From Hofstenia miamia (Eukaryota; Xenacoelomorpha; Acoela; Hofsteniidae), in the NCBI GenBank assembly GCA_900660155.1, contig CABFPE010000533.1, positions 240,858 through 304,857 of the forward strand: a stretch of 64,000 bases of DNA, in the 5' to 3' direction. The position numbers and the translations under genes were made by a program. Numbering within the stretch: position 1 is the stretch's first letter; each line of letters starts with the position of its first letter. Of this stretch, positions 34,656 through 47,550 are shown piece after piece. A model generated the notes under the pieces. That model was not told where the DNA came from. It saw nothing but the letters and a program-made list of their open reading frames with translations, and made no database searches.

Positions 34656-35010
34656 GCCAAGTGTGGCATAATCAGGTGGTACACAAAAGATAACAAAGAA
34701 AGTAACTAAGAACTATAAGCNNNNNNNNNNNNNNNNCATGTCTGGTTGGAAGCAAATTGAAATTTTCCTGGAAGGCAAATAAAAACTTGGCAAGCATATT
34801 CTATAAACAATGCGACTAGAATTCGGAAAACTACATAAAATAAAACTGACGAATAATTTAAGACATCTCGTAATATTTGGTTGTGAAGTGCAAGGACCTT
34901 TTTTGCCCCAATGCTTCTTATGTCCTCTTCATTGTCTCCTAACATGCCAAGTGTGGCATAATCAGGTGGTACACAAAAGATAACAAAGAAAGTAACTAAG
35001 AACTATAAGC
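34581..35010. other. Probable misassembly: 140-bp duplication across a 16-N gap
   Basis: 34581-34720 and 34871-35010 are 140-bp direct copies with one difference. The first copy stops exactly at the N run (34721-34736). The second continues smoothly into AAATTAATTAATT. Contig ends that overlap but were not merged, or two haplotypes placed in series, explain this best. Confidence 0.78.
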
Positions 35011-36119
35011 AAATTAATTAATTATATTTTTGTACACAACCTGATTATTATCCTTTTGATTTTATAAAAACTATTAGTGCAGTTTTGATATAATGTTTAT
35101 CAGCAAAACGGTTTGGCAATTCAAAAAGGACCAAATCACTTAAGCAAATTAGATGACATTGCATAATAATTAGCAGATGAACGAATTAGCAAAAGAGTAA
35201 ACAAATTTGAACTATGAACAAGTACATGCCGATTGTTTAATTGTTTATGCAATTTTATTATAAATAGCTTATACTGGATTTATTTGGTGGTGAATTTACT
35301 TCACTTGATTTCTTATTTTATATTATCAGGTTTGATTATATATGACAATGGAAAGCTAAACGTCTGAGGGCATGAGTAGTAACCAGTGGTCCCCAGTTTT
35401 CGACTAAAGCGACTCTTGAAGCTATTCATAATGCGATGCTGTCTGGTAGCCAGGAACTTCCTTTGTTGTGCAGCTCTATTAAGTTTAGTCTATGTGTAGG
35501 GTTTTTTTACTTCGTTGTAGCTTTCCAAATGATTCATTTGTTATAATAACACATGTCATTAAATAGCTGGATAACTAACCTTAAGCTAACCCTTTTTAGA
35601 TCCAAATTCTTTAGGTGTAATAACAAGCTTTATTGTACATACGAGGTGCCTATGAGCCCCGATCTATATTACATCTCTACAAATCTCCTTGTACAGACTC
35701 TACATGGCGACCATGACAGATGCCTGATAACTGTAACTCAAACAATTCAAACCCTGAGTTAAGATGGATTTCTTCTCAGAAAAAGAAGAACAAATCACGA
35801 TTTAATTGATTTAAGATGTACTTCTTGTCAAAAAACAATCTGCAAATGATCTTTGTGACTTCAATTAAATTGATTTAAGAAGATGTACCTCTTGTCAACA
35901 ACAATTACTGAACAGTACAAGTTAAGATAGTTGTTTCTTCTCGAACTAACCATATCAATTATCTTGGTATACTGATAGCAAATTAAGCAACATAAAGAAA
36001 AAACCATACTCACAGAGCTAAAAGACAACAATTTAGTCAACTGGAAAAAAACCAAAAAACTACTCATAGCAAATCGAAAATAATGGTATATTCCAGAAAG
36101 AAAAACAAGACAAGGTCTA
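35011..36119. other. Intergenic upstream of the Gypsy fragment
   Basis: It contains a degenerate tandem pair at about 35790-35910 (GATTTAAGATGTAC and GATTTAAGAAGATGTACCTC). The ORF at 35553-35762 has no recognisable motif. Part of this may belong to the element that follows, but no LTR was identified. Confidence 0.4.
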
Positions 36120-39100
36120 ACCCCCCCCCAAAACACAAGAAGTGTTATCATCTCCCAAAAGTGAAGCATCCCCAACAGAGATGATTCTGTCAACAGTCAA
36201 CACTGAAATGGTGAGAAAATTAACACAGAAAATCTCACAAATAGAATCCACAAATATTGAAAAAGAAAAAATCCTATATGAGATGAAAGATGATAAAAGC
36301 GCCAGATTAATGGAACAGAGAAATCTATTCCAAAGGCAAAGAGAAATACTAACTGACACAAGTAACAAAATGAAAATCGAAAGTGCAAAATGGCAACAAT
36401 TAATGGCTGAAATGCATGAAGAAAATATCAGGTTGTGAGAAGAAAATGAAACAAAACAAATGGAAATCAACAGCCTTAGAAACGAATTATGACTACTAAT
36501 GTTGACTAATGAATCTGAAACTAACCAGATAGAAAAAACTTGAAAAGAAGTTGCAGAACAACAATAGAAGATGCAGACACTCTATGCAAAACGAATCTAA
36601 CTGAAAATGGAGAGTAGTTTAAAAACAAACCACCTGAAACAGAGGAAGAGTTTGTACAAAAACTAGTACAAACAATAACAGAACAAGTCAAACAAAAATA
36701 CAAACCCAAAATAGAGACAAAACCAATGTTTAATGAATTGAGATTGTTAGAAACATACAATAACAAAACACCACTATGCAAAGCCATTCTCCCCAAATTC
36801 AAAGGAAGAATAGACAGAGTGGCTTCAAATATTTGAAATGAATATGAAAGAAAACAATGTAACCCAAACAGCAGTGGCAGCTAGATTTCCACTATACTTG
36901 AGTGGAGCAGCATACCAACATTACTTGGTGCTCCACATGGAAACAAAAACCAACTACAAAAAACTCATAGGCGAATACCAAGCATATTATAATGATGAGA
37001 GTTTCAAAAACCAATACAGAATGATTCTAAACTAAATGAAAATGAATAAATGTGATGATCTGCAAAACTACATGTTGCAAGTAGAAAGGATGATCAAACT
37101 CAGTTCACGAGAACAAAAATACTCAAAGTATGATCTCTTCTCCCATATTTGTAAGGGACTACCTGAACCACTGAAACAGCAATTTGAAAACAAATAAAAC
37201 AAATGTGACACAGACAACTAACTAGATCAAATGATCACAAAAGTATTGGCAATACAAATAACAATGAAAAACAATGCCAGAATAAACCAGAAAATAACAA
37301 TAAGTAAGACACCAATAACAACCAACACAACTCAAAGGTTCAGAAACAAACCCACCTCACAGAAAATGGGTATAAAAGACGAAACTATAACAATAAGACT
37401 AAAGGATGGAACAGTGAAGAGAATAAAAAGATAAGACTTAAAAGTCATAGCTGTGTAAATAAAGGACACCTCAGAAAAGACTGTAAAAAACAAATTAATA
37501 TAATTGAAATTGACAAAATCAACTCTGAGGAAGACATAACTGAAGATGAAGAAAACCTCACTGAATAGGATGAAGATGAAGAACAGAAGATTTAAACTAA
37601 TAAGAGTGCCACCTCATGAAAACCATGTGCCCATTCTAATTAAAACCAATTTACTAAAAACAAATACAATTGCAGTTGTAGTTAATGGTATAATGGTCAA
37701 AGCAAACACAGATACGGGAGCAGTAATTTCTGTACTGACAGATGAATGTCAAACAAAGATTGGATTTACCAGAAAACAACTAGGAGACAACAAACACAGA
37801 CTAATTAATGCATCAGGCGATTATATTAATACCAAAGGTACACTTGAAGAGATACAAATCAGGACTGCAAACACAACATTTCAACAAACATTCATAGTGA
37901 TAGACACTGAAAGGAACCCCCTGCTGTACGAAATATTTTGAGGGAACAATTTCTTCACAAAGAATGGGTGTATCATAGATTACACTTAGAAAATGATAAA
38001 AGTACAAGAAGAGATAATTATAATGGAAGACAAAGAAGGTGAAAACAAAACACTACAATTTAAACTGAGTGAAGACATTGAACTTCAGAAAAACAACTGG
38101 AGGATATACAATATCAAAAAATCATGACCAAAATCATGATATTTGAACAATCAGGAATTAACACTAAAAAACTATCACTACCATCAAGTTTGTGTGCTAT
38201 CAAACAAGGTAAAGGAACAATTCCCATATTAAACACAACAAACTGAATGGTAAATGTAAAAAGAGAAAAGGTCATAATTTATGGAAAAAGAGTAAGATCT
38301 GAGAAGCAAATGATAGAAAAGATGATAAACATAATTGAGAAAAAAGATAATGAAGACTACAAGATCCCAGAAATAAATGACAGTGAGTACCAACACCTAA
38401 GTGAACATGAAAAGAAGAAATTAACAAACATGCTAAAGAAACACAGAAAAATCTTCAACTTGGAGAAATCAGTGTAGGCAAAGTTGTAGGAGATACTCAT
38501 AAAATTGTTACAACAACAAAAGAACCAATATGACTACCATGCAAAATAGTACCAGAGCAACTGAAAGAGAACTACAACCAAATTCTAAATGGATTAATTG
38601 ATAATATAATAATAAGACTGAGCAAGAGCCCCTATGCTGTGCCTACAGTGTTTGTGAAACAATGGAAAAAGTATTGATTGTGTATCAACTTTCACAAACT
38701 AAATGAAATCACAAAAATAGATGCATACCCACTCCCTCAAATAGATGATATAATATACAAAGCCAGCAAACATAAATACTACATGTGCATAGACCTCTGT
38801 AAGGCCTACTGGCAGGTACCAATGGAGTCAGGGGATATTGAGAAGACTGCATTTATAACACCATATGGATTATTTATGGATGTATATGGCGTTCAGATTA
38901 TGTAATGCACCAGCAACTTTCCAGTGCTATGTCACAAAGTACTGAAACACAATAAACAAAAAATAGAAGATGGGGTATGCGCCTATATTGATGATATCCT
39001 AATAGTGAACAACACAGTGCAGGAGCACATTGAAAAATTAGACAGAACGTTAACTATCCTATAAAACGCAGGGTTAAGGGTCAATGGCAATAAATGCAAA

Positions 39101-39150
39101 ATCCTTAAAACACAAGTTGTATTTCTAGGATCTTGTGTTACTTTTAGATT
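36120..39150 (+). mobile_element. Gypsy/Ty3-type LTR retrotransposon fossil: gag, protease and RT part
   Basis: Plus-strand remains in the usual order: a Lys/Asn-rich gag region (about 36140-37500) with a zinc-knuckle-like stretch near its end, an aspartic-protease region (about 37600-37940) and the front of the reverse transcriptase (about 38250-39140). RNase H, integrase and a paired LTR are not seen here. It is broken in many places (well over five) and ends abruptly at about 39150. Without paired LTRs its age cannot be estimated from the window; the amount of decay says old. Confidence 0.78.
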
Positions 39151-40982
39151 TTAGATAATTTTGTTAGTTCGTGTGTTATAACAGTTTAAATTTTTCCAAA
39201 ACACAAACAAATTTAAAAATTCCTAGGCATTTGCAGATAAGTGTCTTTAGTGAAATATTGAGAGCTCAGATTTGAGTTGGTCAAAAACAATATTGAATGT
39301 GGTCAATACTCACTTTACGCTTTGAAGAAAATCAAAGTTATTGGCATCTTAAAAAATTTCCTGCCATGACACCATCCAGAGTGTTTATGTTCTCAAAATC
39401 AGTGATTAATAATTTTAAAAACTTATTTTTTAATTGACACTTCTTCCTTACTAAAATTACTGCAAGTGTTCATTTTGAGAAAAATTGTTAAGATTTGAAA
39501 GGATGAGAAAAAGTACCAAAAGATGAAAACTTAGAATTTTTACTATCTAATTATAGTCATTTAGGAATAAAAGAAATGGTTGACCAGATTTGAACTTAGA
39601 TTAATGTATGGTATATGCAGATGAAATTGTTAGCATAGAGATGATACTTTACATTTGTTATGATATATGACACTTCACAATGATTTTGTACAAAGCTTAG
39701 TGTTTTTAGAGCTCAATTAAATATTTCGAAGAAGCATACAGTGTTTCGAGCTTAGGTCAGTTAATAGAAACTAACATTGTTGAAAAAGAGAAGCAGAAGG
39801 CATACATTAATAATAGCCTGATAATGATATTGAATATCAGCAGTCATTCTTTAATCACACTCAAAACAATTAGTCAAAGATTAGTTTATTAGATATTTCA
39901 ACTCCTTAATAGTTTACTGATTCACTTTCCTTTATTGGCACATTATTTATCTTTAGTTCAATATCATTATTAGATTCTTTGTGCCTACAGTAGAAAAATA
40001 TTAAATGACAGAAATGTATAATCAAAGTATAGAATGATGACAGAAATTGAAGTTGGAGCACAATTAGCAATAACAAAAGACATAAGATAAGAGGTACTTG
40101 GAGGATTTAGGTTTACTAAATGAAGAAGAATAGAGCAGATTTAGGTGCATCTAAAATGCTAGCTTCTCAAGCAGAGATTTATGCTAATATCAAGTGGCGA
40201 AAAAGACAATATGAATATGAAATTGTACATTACATTTCCTTAAGAGTGTATGTTTTGAAGCCAAGAACAAGGAAAAAAAGCAAACCACCTATAGAGAGTG
40301 TATAAATTCCACATAAGACTAGCACAATTTCATCAAAATATTGTGTAGTAATTGGATTAACTACAATAAAATGCATACTTAAATTATTTCAAGTTATGTG
40401 CAAAGTTTTTCAGGCAAATTATTAGCACAATTATCACTATTAGACTGCTCATTAATTTTATGATCATATACATGCGCATAGGTGATAAATATATTTGGAA
40501 ATTATTCAAAAAACCAACCACTATGTGGTTGTTTGTGTGTACATTATGCACAGTTTTGATGCAATGCTTTCTACTTATACATTATACACTAGGTTTTCAT
40601 GATTCTCTGAATTCTTTTTTCCCGGTTATCTCTTGCATTTATAAATGTAAACTATTCTACGAAGTGTCACATAGTCCTGTCTAAAAATATCTGGTATAGA
40701 ATTGTTATTTCTAAGGTTCCTTTCTATTGCTAATCTAGACTCTGAGTGCGCTGAGAGTATTATTGTTGTGGTAATAACTGACTCAATACAATCCCTTGTA
40801 TAATTCTATTAATGTAATGATATCAAAACAATCTCGATTTGGTATTTGAGAGAAACTAAAAATGTATTAGTGACTTTTGGAAACTGCTAAATTAAACAAC
40901 TTTTGCTTAAATTCAATTTTGAGTTACATAAAATATTCATAAGACAAAGCCATGTCTTATTTAGTTATGATGCAACTTATAT
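39151..40982. other. Intergenic 3' flank of EcKL gene 4
   Basis: AT-rich. The ORFs at 40120-40305 and 40460-40684 have no recognisable motif. No transposon end seen. Confidence 0.45.
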
Positions 40983-42239
40983 CTAATACAGATTCATTTT
41001 TTTACCATAGCGAACAACATTGATAAGCTTCTCCTTCACATGTTCACTGGCACTATTGACCAACTCATTTGTTTTACTGTTAATTTTTGCAATTCCTTCT
41101 TCACCGAACACACTTTCTCCTTCTTTCAACACCAAAGAGTCTTCTGTCTTTGCAGCAAAATATAACGAGGTTTTCACACATTGCATAATTCCATAATCTA
41201 TGAAACTGAAATAATCTTCTTTTAAATCCTTAAATGTGTAAGATAATTCTATATCCAAGATTTCAAGCTCTTTTTGTAGATGGAGGTAATACATTTCCAA
41301 TAGCTGTTCTTGCTTTTCTACTAACACTTCTTTGTCTCCACTCATCCAAATAAAGTAAATTAAATCAGCAGCTGGTGTACTATAGCGCATAAGCTGAAAA
41401 TCAACAAATTTAATTTCGTGAAAGCTTCCAGCCTCATCATACTTGAATAAAATATTGTTTGTCCATAGATCTCCATGACCTATGACATTGAACTTCTCAT
41501 TTGGCAATGAGTACTTTCCAATATTTTCAGCAATGAAGTGCTTTTTTCCATAATTTATCAAATCCTTAATGTCAGATACTTCTTCAGGATAACTGTTAGA
41601 TAGCAATCCATCAATTGAGTCCAAGGTATGGTCATGCATGTTTCTAAACATTTTCATCATGTCTTCATTCTCATAGAACTGTTGGGAATTATCTTTTAAA
41701 AAATCAAAATCTTTAAGAAGTTTATCTTCACCATAATCTTTAGCGAATGCAGCACCGTAAGCATGAAACCTTGCAAGTGCTTTAAGAGTAAACCTGCATT
41801 TTTGGAAATTTAAACCATACATTCTATTGGCATTTGCAAATCCATGAAGCTTTAAATTATCCAAGACTAGGATGTTTCTATCAAAGGAACCAAACAATGA
41901 ATTTGGTGCTGGTGGGGCATATTTTATGCATCCAAATTTTTCCTTTTGCCAGTTTTCAAAACATGGGACAAGCTTTCTATAAAAACCAATTTCTTTATAG
42001 AAAACCAAGGAACTAAAGTCCACATCGTTAGAAGCAATATTTTTTGCTAGCTTAATGACAATGTCATAGTTGTGTACATTGCCATTGGTGACAGCCTTAA
42101 ATTTTGCACCTTTGAGAATGCTAGCAAAATTATCGCCGGCCTCACAAAAATCGGTTACTTCAAGATCAATTATTTCAGCTTCCTCATATCCAATTACTTC
42201 TCTTAAAAGAGTTTCATCAATACTAGAATATCCACTCAT
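40983..42239 (-). CDS. EcKinase-like (CHK/EcKL) kinase, gene 4
   Basis: A 418-codon single-exon EcKL kinase on the minus strand, starting at ATG 42239 (MSGYSSIDETLLREVIG); the ten codons further upstream lack an ATG. Landmarks: YDIVIKLAKN (N-lobe Lys), FYKEIGFYRKL (helix-C Glu), ILVLDNLKLHGF, LARFHAYGAAF, VIGHGDLWTNN (H255, D257), FVDFQ (D280) and C-terminus KLINVVRYGKKMNLY. It is the most distinct paralogue together with gene 2, with FVDFQ where the others have FIDYQ, and NIASNDVDFSSLVF in the N-lobe. Frame and catalytic residues are intact, so it is likely active. Substrate unknown. It stands 26 kb from gene 3, with transposon debris between. Confidence 0.9.
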   Translation of the reverse strand: MSGYSSIDETLLREVIGYEEAEIIDLEVTDFCEAGDNFASILKGAKFKAVTNGNVHNYDIVIKLAKNIASNDVDFSSLVFYKEIGFYRKLVPCFENWQKEKFGCIKYAPPAPNSLFGSFDRNILVLDNLKLHGFANANRMYGLNFQKCRFTLKALARFHAYGAAFAKDYGEDKLLKDFDFLKDNSQQFYENEDMMKMFRNMHDHTLDSIDGLLSNSYPEEVSDIKDLINYGKKHFIAENIGKYSLPNEKFNVIGHGDLWTNNILFKYDEAGSFHEIKFVDFQLMRYSTPAADLIYFIWMSGDKEVLVEKQEQLLEMYYLHLQKELEILDIELSYTFKDLKEDYFSFIDYGIMQCVKTSLYFAAKTEDSLVLKEGESVFGEEGIAKINSKTNELVNSASEHVKEKLINVVRYGKKMNLY

Positions 42240-43279
42240 TGTATCAGATTTATTTTTACTAATCAGCAAGCAAGTAGGTGGTATTTGTGCTTAATAAATA
42301 CAAACTATCACTTTTATAAATAAGAATACAAAAGGTCAATTATTTTATTGCCATAAATAGAATAAACTTGCTATTAAGTTTTCAAGTGAGCAATTATTTA
42401 CTTGGAGTTGGCATCCTAGAATGCCTAATGGTAATGTTTGTACACAAGTACATATTAACCTCCTAAATTAATGTAAAAAACTTTAGTGTAAAATTGAATT
42501 CAGAGAAGAAGAACGTATCAGGCATCTACCAGCCGTATAATATATGAACAACGGCCACAAGCCTGCCGGTCGGCTCAGGCCGCTAAAATCGGATTGCCTG
42601 TGCAACACTGGTTGTACAATTGTGCCAAACTTAATCGGAGAAATTTGTTTAATTAGATTATTTTTTTTTAAATTATAGTGAACAATAGTTTTCTCCTTTA
42701 GCAATAGGATTTTGATTCACAAAATGTTATTGGAATATGTGTGAAAATATATGTGAAATAATAAAAAATCAATGAAATTCATTGAATTGAAAGAATTTGC
42801 AAATTATACAGAACGGAAGTAACAATCAATAATCGCATAAGTGATGTTTCAAGTTTCTAGCCTAAATCTGAATTTCTCCCATACTAAAAGTATGCGTTCA
42901 ATATCTAAAATACTGAAGCATCCACGGGGTTTACTGAAAGATGGCTAAAGGAAATCCCTGCGTACTTTGTGAGTCCCGTGTTCTTACAAGGATATTCTGC
43001 AATCTTTCCTTGATCTGCTCCACTTAAATTTTATTTTTCATTTTTCCAAAATATTTTATTGCTTACAAAGTCACAACCGACCTTGGAATTGGGTAATTAA
43101 TTCGGGCATAAGGAGTCACTGATGAAAGGAAGTTTTTGAATTGAAATGTTGTTAACTATTCGATTGAAAATGCCAAAAATTAACTCAAAAATTAACAATA
43201 AAATGCCTAAGTTTAAGTCAAACTATTTAGAAGTATGTACGCTTGCATAACATTATGCATTCCTAGGGCAGGGGTAAAA

Positions 43280-43421
43280 CAGTGGCGTCAAGCAGTGGGC
43301 AAACAAAACCAGAGGCTAGAGGGTTGAAAAAACGCTCTTAAGTGATGCCGCATGTAGAATAGAATTATTTTAATTCACTTGCAAAGAAATGAATATCATC
43401 AAGAATTAATTGACGCCCTTG
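43280..43421. mobile_element. hAT-end relic related to the 3747 element
   Basis: Starts CAGTGGCGTCAAGCAG, followed by GAGGGTTGAAAAAAC as in the 3747-6172 element. A possible opposite end at 43421 reads CAAGGGCGTCAATTAATTC on the other strand. No target duplication was found, so a small deletion derivative is only a suggestion. Confidence 0.35.
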
Positions 43422-45179
43422 AAAAAGGCCAAATTTTTAAAATAAATTTGTTTGCAATCTAAATAAATTAAAAATTTTTTAAATCATTTTTGAATGATCA
43501 GTAGCTGGTAAAAATCTTGGTATTGTGTTAATTGGAATGCATAAATTGGCAATTTACAGTTGGGCAATCATCATTTAATAATATGTAAAATAGATCATGA
43601 AACACACACACAAACACAAAGACACTTTTTTCCTAAACGTAATCTAAAAACTAATCAAAGAATCAGGATTCGGTAAATATTTTCCAGGAAATTGAGCATT
43701 GAGAGCCCAATGCCGAGATGATCAGACTTCGGATATTACTTCAGTTAGTTCGAATAGCATTTTTACGTTTAAGCTCGGTACGCTTGAAAGTTTTACTACA
43801 ATATTTTTCAGATACCGATTGGAGTTGCGAATCTGATTTATTGGATAACAATTAGTTTTTTAATTATTGAATTGAAAATATATTATGTAGGGAGGAGGGT
43901 GCTTGCTCAGCATCCAATTGAAAAAGGATGTTATATCTCTCTGCGTTTTTAATCTTTTCTGACTAACTCTTACTCGCAAACTTTGTATGAAAAAACCAAA
44001 ACACTTTAAGGGAAAAAGTTCCTTAATAAATAAATTTGTGCAAAACATCAAAATGCTATATATCGATAGAAAAAAATCAACATTGATCTTATTGGTAGGT
44101 AACTTTTGATTTAGTTAGGTGGTTTGTGGATATTGGTAACGGGTCGGTTTCGGTTGGCATAATGAGGAAAAGCTGTTACTAGGGTCGCAACATTTCTGGC
44201 TCAACGCCAATTTTAATGACAAGTTCGAAAAATTCCAATGCGTTTCCATCTATGGTTTTTTCTACTTTGGCACTTGTTGAGTAATACTTTCACAACTTTG
44301 CATACCGAACGGCCCTGGATTTCATTTCCTTCCACTTTTAAAACTTGGATGGGGGGATCTCAAGTCTAGATATGTAGAATGATGGCAAAATATGGTCTTT
44401 GTTAAAGTTCATTTGATAAAGCTCACTCCATGGTTGAGAATTTGTAATAAGCAAGATTCTATCTTATAATTAAATTCCCAATAAGCAAATGATACCAATC
44501 AATCACAAATCAATTAGGCAAAATCTGAGATACTAACAGTCTTTTTTCCATGTGAAACAATTATGTCATTATCTGGAAAAGATAGAAAGTTGCGCATCTA
44601 AAAATTGCTGCTACTTGGGTGACCAGATTAAAAACGTGTCAACACGGGATAAAAAATTATTAATTATAATTGTTAAACAAAGTTGAATTCTTTATGCAAA
44701 ATTTACCAAATATTTGAAACTGAGAACAGAACCTTTGAAGCATGTTAGTAATAACTGTTCCCCAAAAACAAAATCGGATAATTTGTTTAGTTGCTTAAAC
44801 AAAATTAAACCACTTTCTTAAAGAAACTACACTTCTCAAGATTGAAAAAAATCAGCTTTAATTAAAGTACAAGTATCTGTAATTCAAATTTTTAGAAACT
44901 CACTTCCTTCCAATAAAAAATTGTCGAGTGTTCTGCATACAAGTTGAGGAAAAATGTTCGCGTGTACATTTTGGTAACACTAAAGCGAACATTTCAATGT
45001 CTATGCAAGTATGCTGTTAACAAAATATTGCAAAGCAATGTTCTAAAACAGCAAAATTGGGTCACTGTGGCATTTATATTACAACTTTATCCGGAGGAAT
45101 CATATCCGGGTCGAATGAGTCACAGGCCCACTTTTTGTGACTCGGTTGTAAATTTATTCTTTCTCTCATTATGTCAGTT

Positions 45180-45195
45180 ATATATACATGTATAT

Positions 45196-45232
<37 letters not shown>
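45180..45232. repeat. (TA)n-rich microsatellite
   Basis: Starts with two TATATACATG units and then about 14 uninterrupted TA units. Confidence 0.85.
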
Positions 45233-45236
<4 letters not shown>

Positions 45237-46329
45237 TTAGGGTGCATGTCAAATTGTAGTCACTGTTTCTAAAGAAAAGAAAGAAACAATGTCCTAAATC
45301 TATGATACCACAAAAAGTAATATATTTTCTATTCAATGAAATTGCGCAGTTACAATTTGGTTCTATAGCAATTTGGGACAAATCAGTTCAATACCTGTAA
45401 CTCATCAAAATTATAAATCATAAAAAATCTCAAGCAAAACTGTATTTTTGAAAAAAAATCTATAACACTATAAAGTTCAGTCAGTAAAGTCTGCACATAA
45501 ATCAAAGGTGTAAGATAACCCACAATCATTACTTTCAGCACTACTAGCACTTCGCGTTTTTTGTAGTTCTTGTGTTGGTCATATTCTTGTTTCTTTGCTG
45601 CATCTGTTAGTCGTATATTGCCATTTTGACGTATCTTAGTGCATGTTAAAGAATCCCAGGGTACTAACTTTTCTGGATGGTATATTTTTGTAATTTCGAA
45701 CCATTTCCAAATATTTTACATCATTGAGAAATATGCTAAAGCATTAAAACAATTCACCCCCGCCAATAATTCAGGTATTTTAACTGTCATTTAGAAAAAA
45801 TATTCGGTGTAGGTGCATGCAAAGACCCTCTTTACAAGATACTGTACATTGCTTTAAGGCAAGTTGCATTAGAAAATAGTCTTGCCTTTATGCTCGCTGA
45901 TTATATGTAGTTGCTTGAAAAATGCAAGAAAACGAAAACCTAAATGTAGATGGATTTTTTCATTCAAATTAGTATTTAGGCCGGTAAATCAAGTAATATT
46001 TACACTGCACTAAAGTACTCTTTGTTTCCCACAAGAAGACGTAAAGGAAATACATGCAACTATGCAACAGTTTTTCAATTATTGAAATTTATTATAGCTG
46101 TTGCACAGGCTGCTTCACTTCAAAACCTATTCGCCCCTGCTTAGCGTGGTTGGATCAAAATGAATTTTTCAAAGAGCTATTTGAGTGATATTTAATTTAT
46201 GCAGGATGGAGCTTCTGCTTATTATACTAAAAATGTCCGAGGATGGCTAAATATTATCTTTTCCAATAATTGGATCGAACCAAGATGCCCAATCGAGTGA
46301 CCAACTCGATCATGTGATTTGATCGTAAT

Positions 46330-46466
46330 TCTACGCACATTATAATTGTTTTAGACAGTCTGTTTTTATCCTTATATGGCAGTTCACATATGATGAACAA
46401 ACTTAGTTTTAAATATTTGCAAACTTTCACCGCACTCATTACCAAGATAAATAATGAATTTATCAA
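46330..46466 (-). repeat. Dispersed repeat B, copy 2
   Basis: Minus-strand partner of 30715-30853. It contains the start of a 70-codon ORF (46254-46466, beginning MINSLFILVMSAVKVCKYLK). In copy 1 this reading is broken. Unknown family. Confidence 0.6.
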
Positions 46467-46490
46467 AGTTTAATTTAATTGAAAATCTAA

Positions 46491-46637
46491 GCGATACATA
46501 TCTATACACAGACCTTGCCATCCTCTGATTGGTTTATTTACAAATATTTGGTAAATATTTGTACATAAACCAATCAAATTCATGCATTCGCCTCCGCTAA
46601 ATGCGAGAATGGCAAGGCTTGTGTAAATATGCATCGC
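46491..46637. mobile_element. Palindromic foldback MITE, about 147 bp
   Basis: The two arms pair over most of their length. Outer part: GCGATACATATC versus, on the other strand, GCGATGCATATT. Middle: CCTTGCCATCCTC versus CCTTGCCATTCTC. Inner: TGATTGGTTTATTTACAAAT versus TGATTGGTTTATGTACAAAT. The right arm has an extra unpaired segment around 46583-46603. No coding content. The superfamily was not determined. Confidence 0.68.
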
Positions 46638-47395
46638 CTTGTTGAAAATCCAATCCGATTTTTTATTATTGCAAACATTATTGCTACAAGTTATTGAATG
46701 AAAACATTGATTTGAAAATTATAAGTCTCACTCTGGAGGACAACTATAACAAGGCTGGAAACGGGTTGATCCACCCAAATCCATCGGTTTAGTGATTTTT
46801 TTTTCAAAATAGTTGGTAGCTTAAGGAAAATTCATTGCCCTTTTTTAAATTCGAAAAAAATAGTTTCAAATTTCAGAAATGAGGCCATTCTATCATTTGC
46901 AATGAATATGTAAATTCACATTCATTTTAGCACAGAAATCCATACACATTTCTAAATAAGGTGTTCATGGAAAAGAAATTTCAAATTTACTTTTCGTTTC
47001 AAAAAAAATTTTACTTGTGCATGTTTATAAAAATTTACTGTAGAGCAATTATACCATTATTTCAAACCAAAGAGTACTTAATATTATGTATTCCTTGTTC
47101 ATTACAGTTTGAAATTATTAAACAAAGATCTGTATACTAGCAGAAGAATGATATTAAATATCATCCAACGTCCTGCTGATTGCCTTTGAGGAATCAACAT
47201 TTATCAATTATTTCTGATAAAAATTGTTTGTGGAGCAGAGCTTTAAAACAACTTCGCCAAAATATAAATCCATATTTCGATTACTTAATTACTTAAAGAA
47301 TTTCCTGAGTGCGAACTTATGTTCATTGTTTACAGACCGAGATTCATCCATTGAACATATTCTTCTAGGATACCTGATGGAAAGATTGGATCAAC
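46638..47395. other. Intergenic
   Basis: A hAT-like word (GGCTGGAAACGGGTTG) lies near 46755. A 74-codon ORF at 47224-47448 overlaps the candidate exon below on the opposite strand. Nothing else recognised. Confidence 0.4.
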
Positions 47396-47550
47396 CTCCA
47401 AGAGACTCAGCAGGCAAAGAAGTAAACTGTATTACTGATGCGAAGTAGGCTGTGGCATTCTTGGCTATCTTACGATCATCTATAACTTCTAGAGTGTGAC
47501 CAGCTACAATTTCATCATGTGATAAGAAGGGGCCATGGTAATATCGAGAG
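47396..47550 (-). CDS. Candidate orphan exon of an unrecognised protein
   Basis: On the minus strand TTTCGATTGTCCTACAG looks like a 3' splice site and is followed by 155 nt of open reading: SRYYHGPFLSHDEIVAG, HTLEVIDDRKIAKNATAYF and ASVIQFTSLPAESLG, then GGAG/GTTGAT as a possible 5' splice site. The composition is protein-like and GC-richer than its surroundings. On the same strand upstream (about 47700-47620) another frame encodes a probable membrane segment, FTVIMPGVALLITYIAVIIY. The two could be exons of one small membrane protein, or remains of one. I do not recognise the family. Confidence 0.35.

Larger units (their letters stand above)
42240..46490. other. Intergenic between EcKL genes 4 and 5
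   Basis: No host gene recognised. It holds a short GC-rich block at about 42515-42600 of unknown nature, a hAT-end relic at 43280, hAT-like GGTAACGGGTCGG near 44135, a (TA)n run at 45180-45232, and repeat B copy 2 at 46330-46466. The ORF at 44944-45240 runs into the (TA)n and is chance. Confidence 0.4.

Noticed and set aside
44944-45381. Coding ORFs running into the (TA)n at 45180-45232
   Set aside because: Their length comes from the microsatellite, which encodes alternating Tyr-Ile in any frame.
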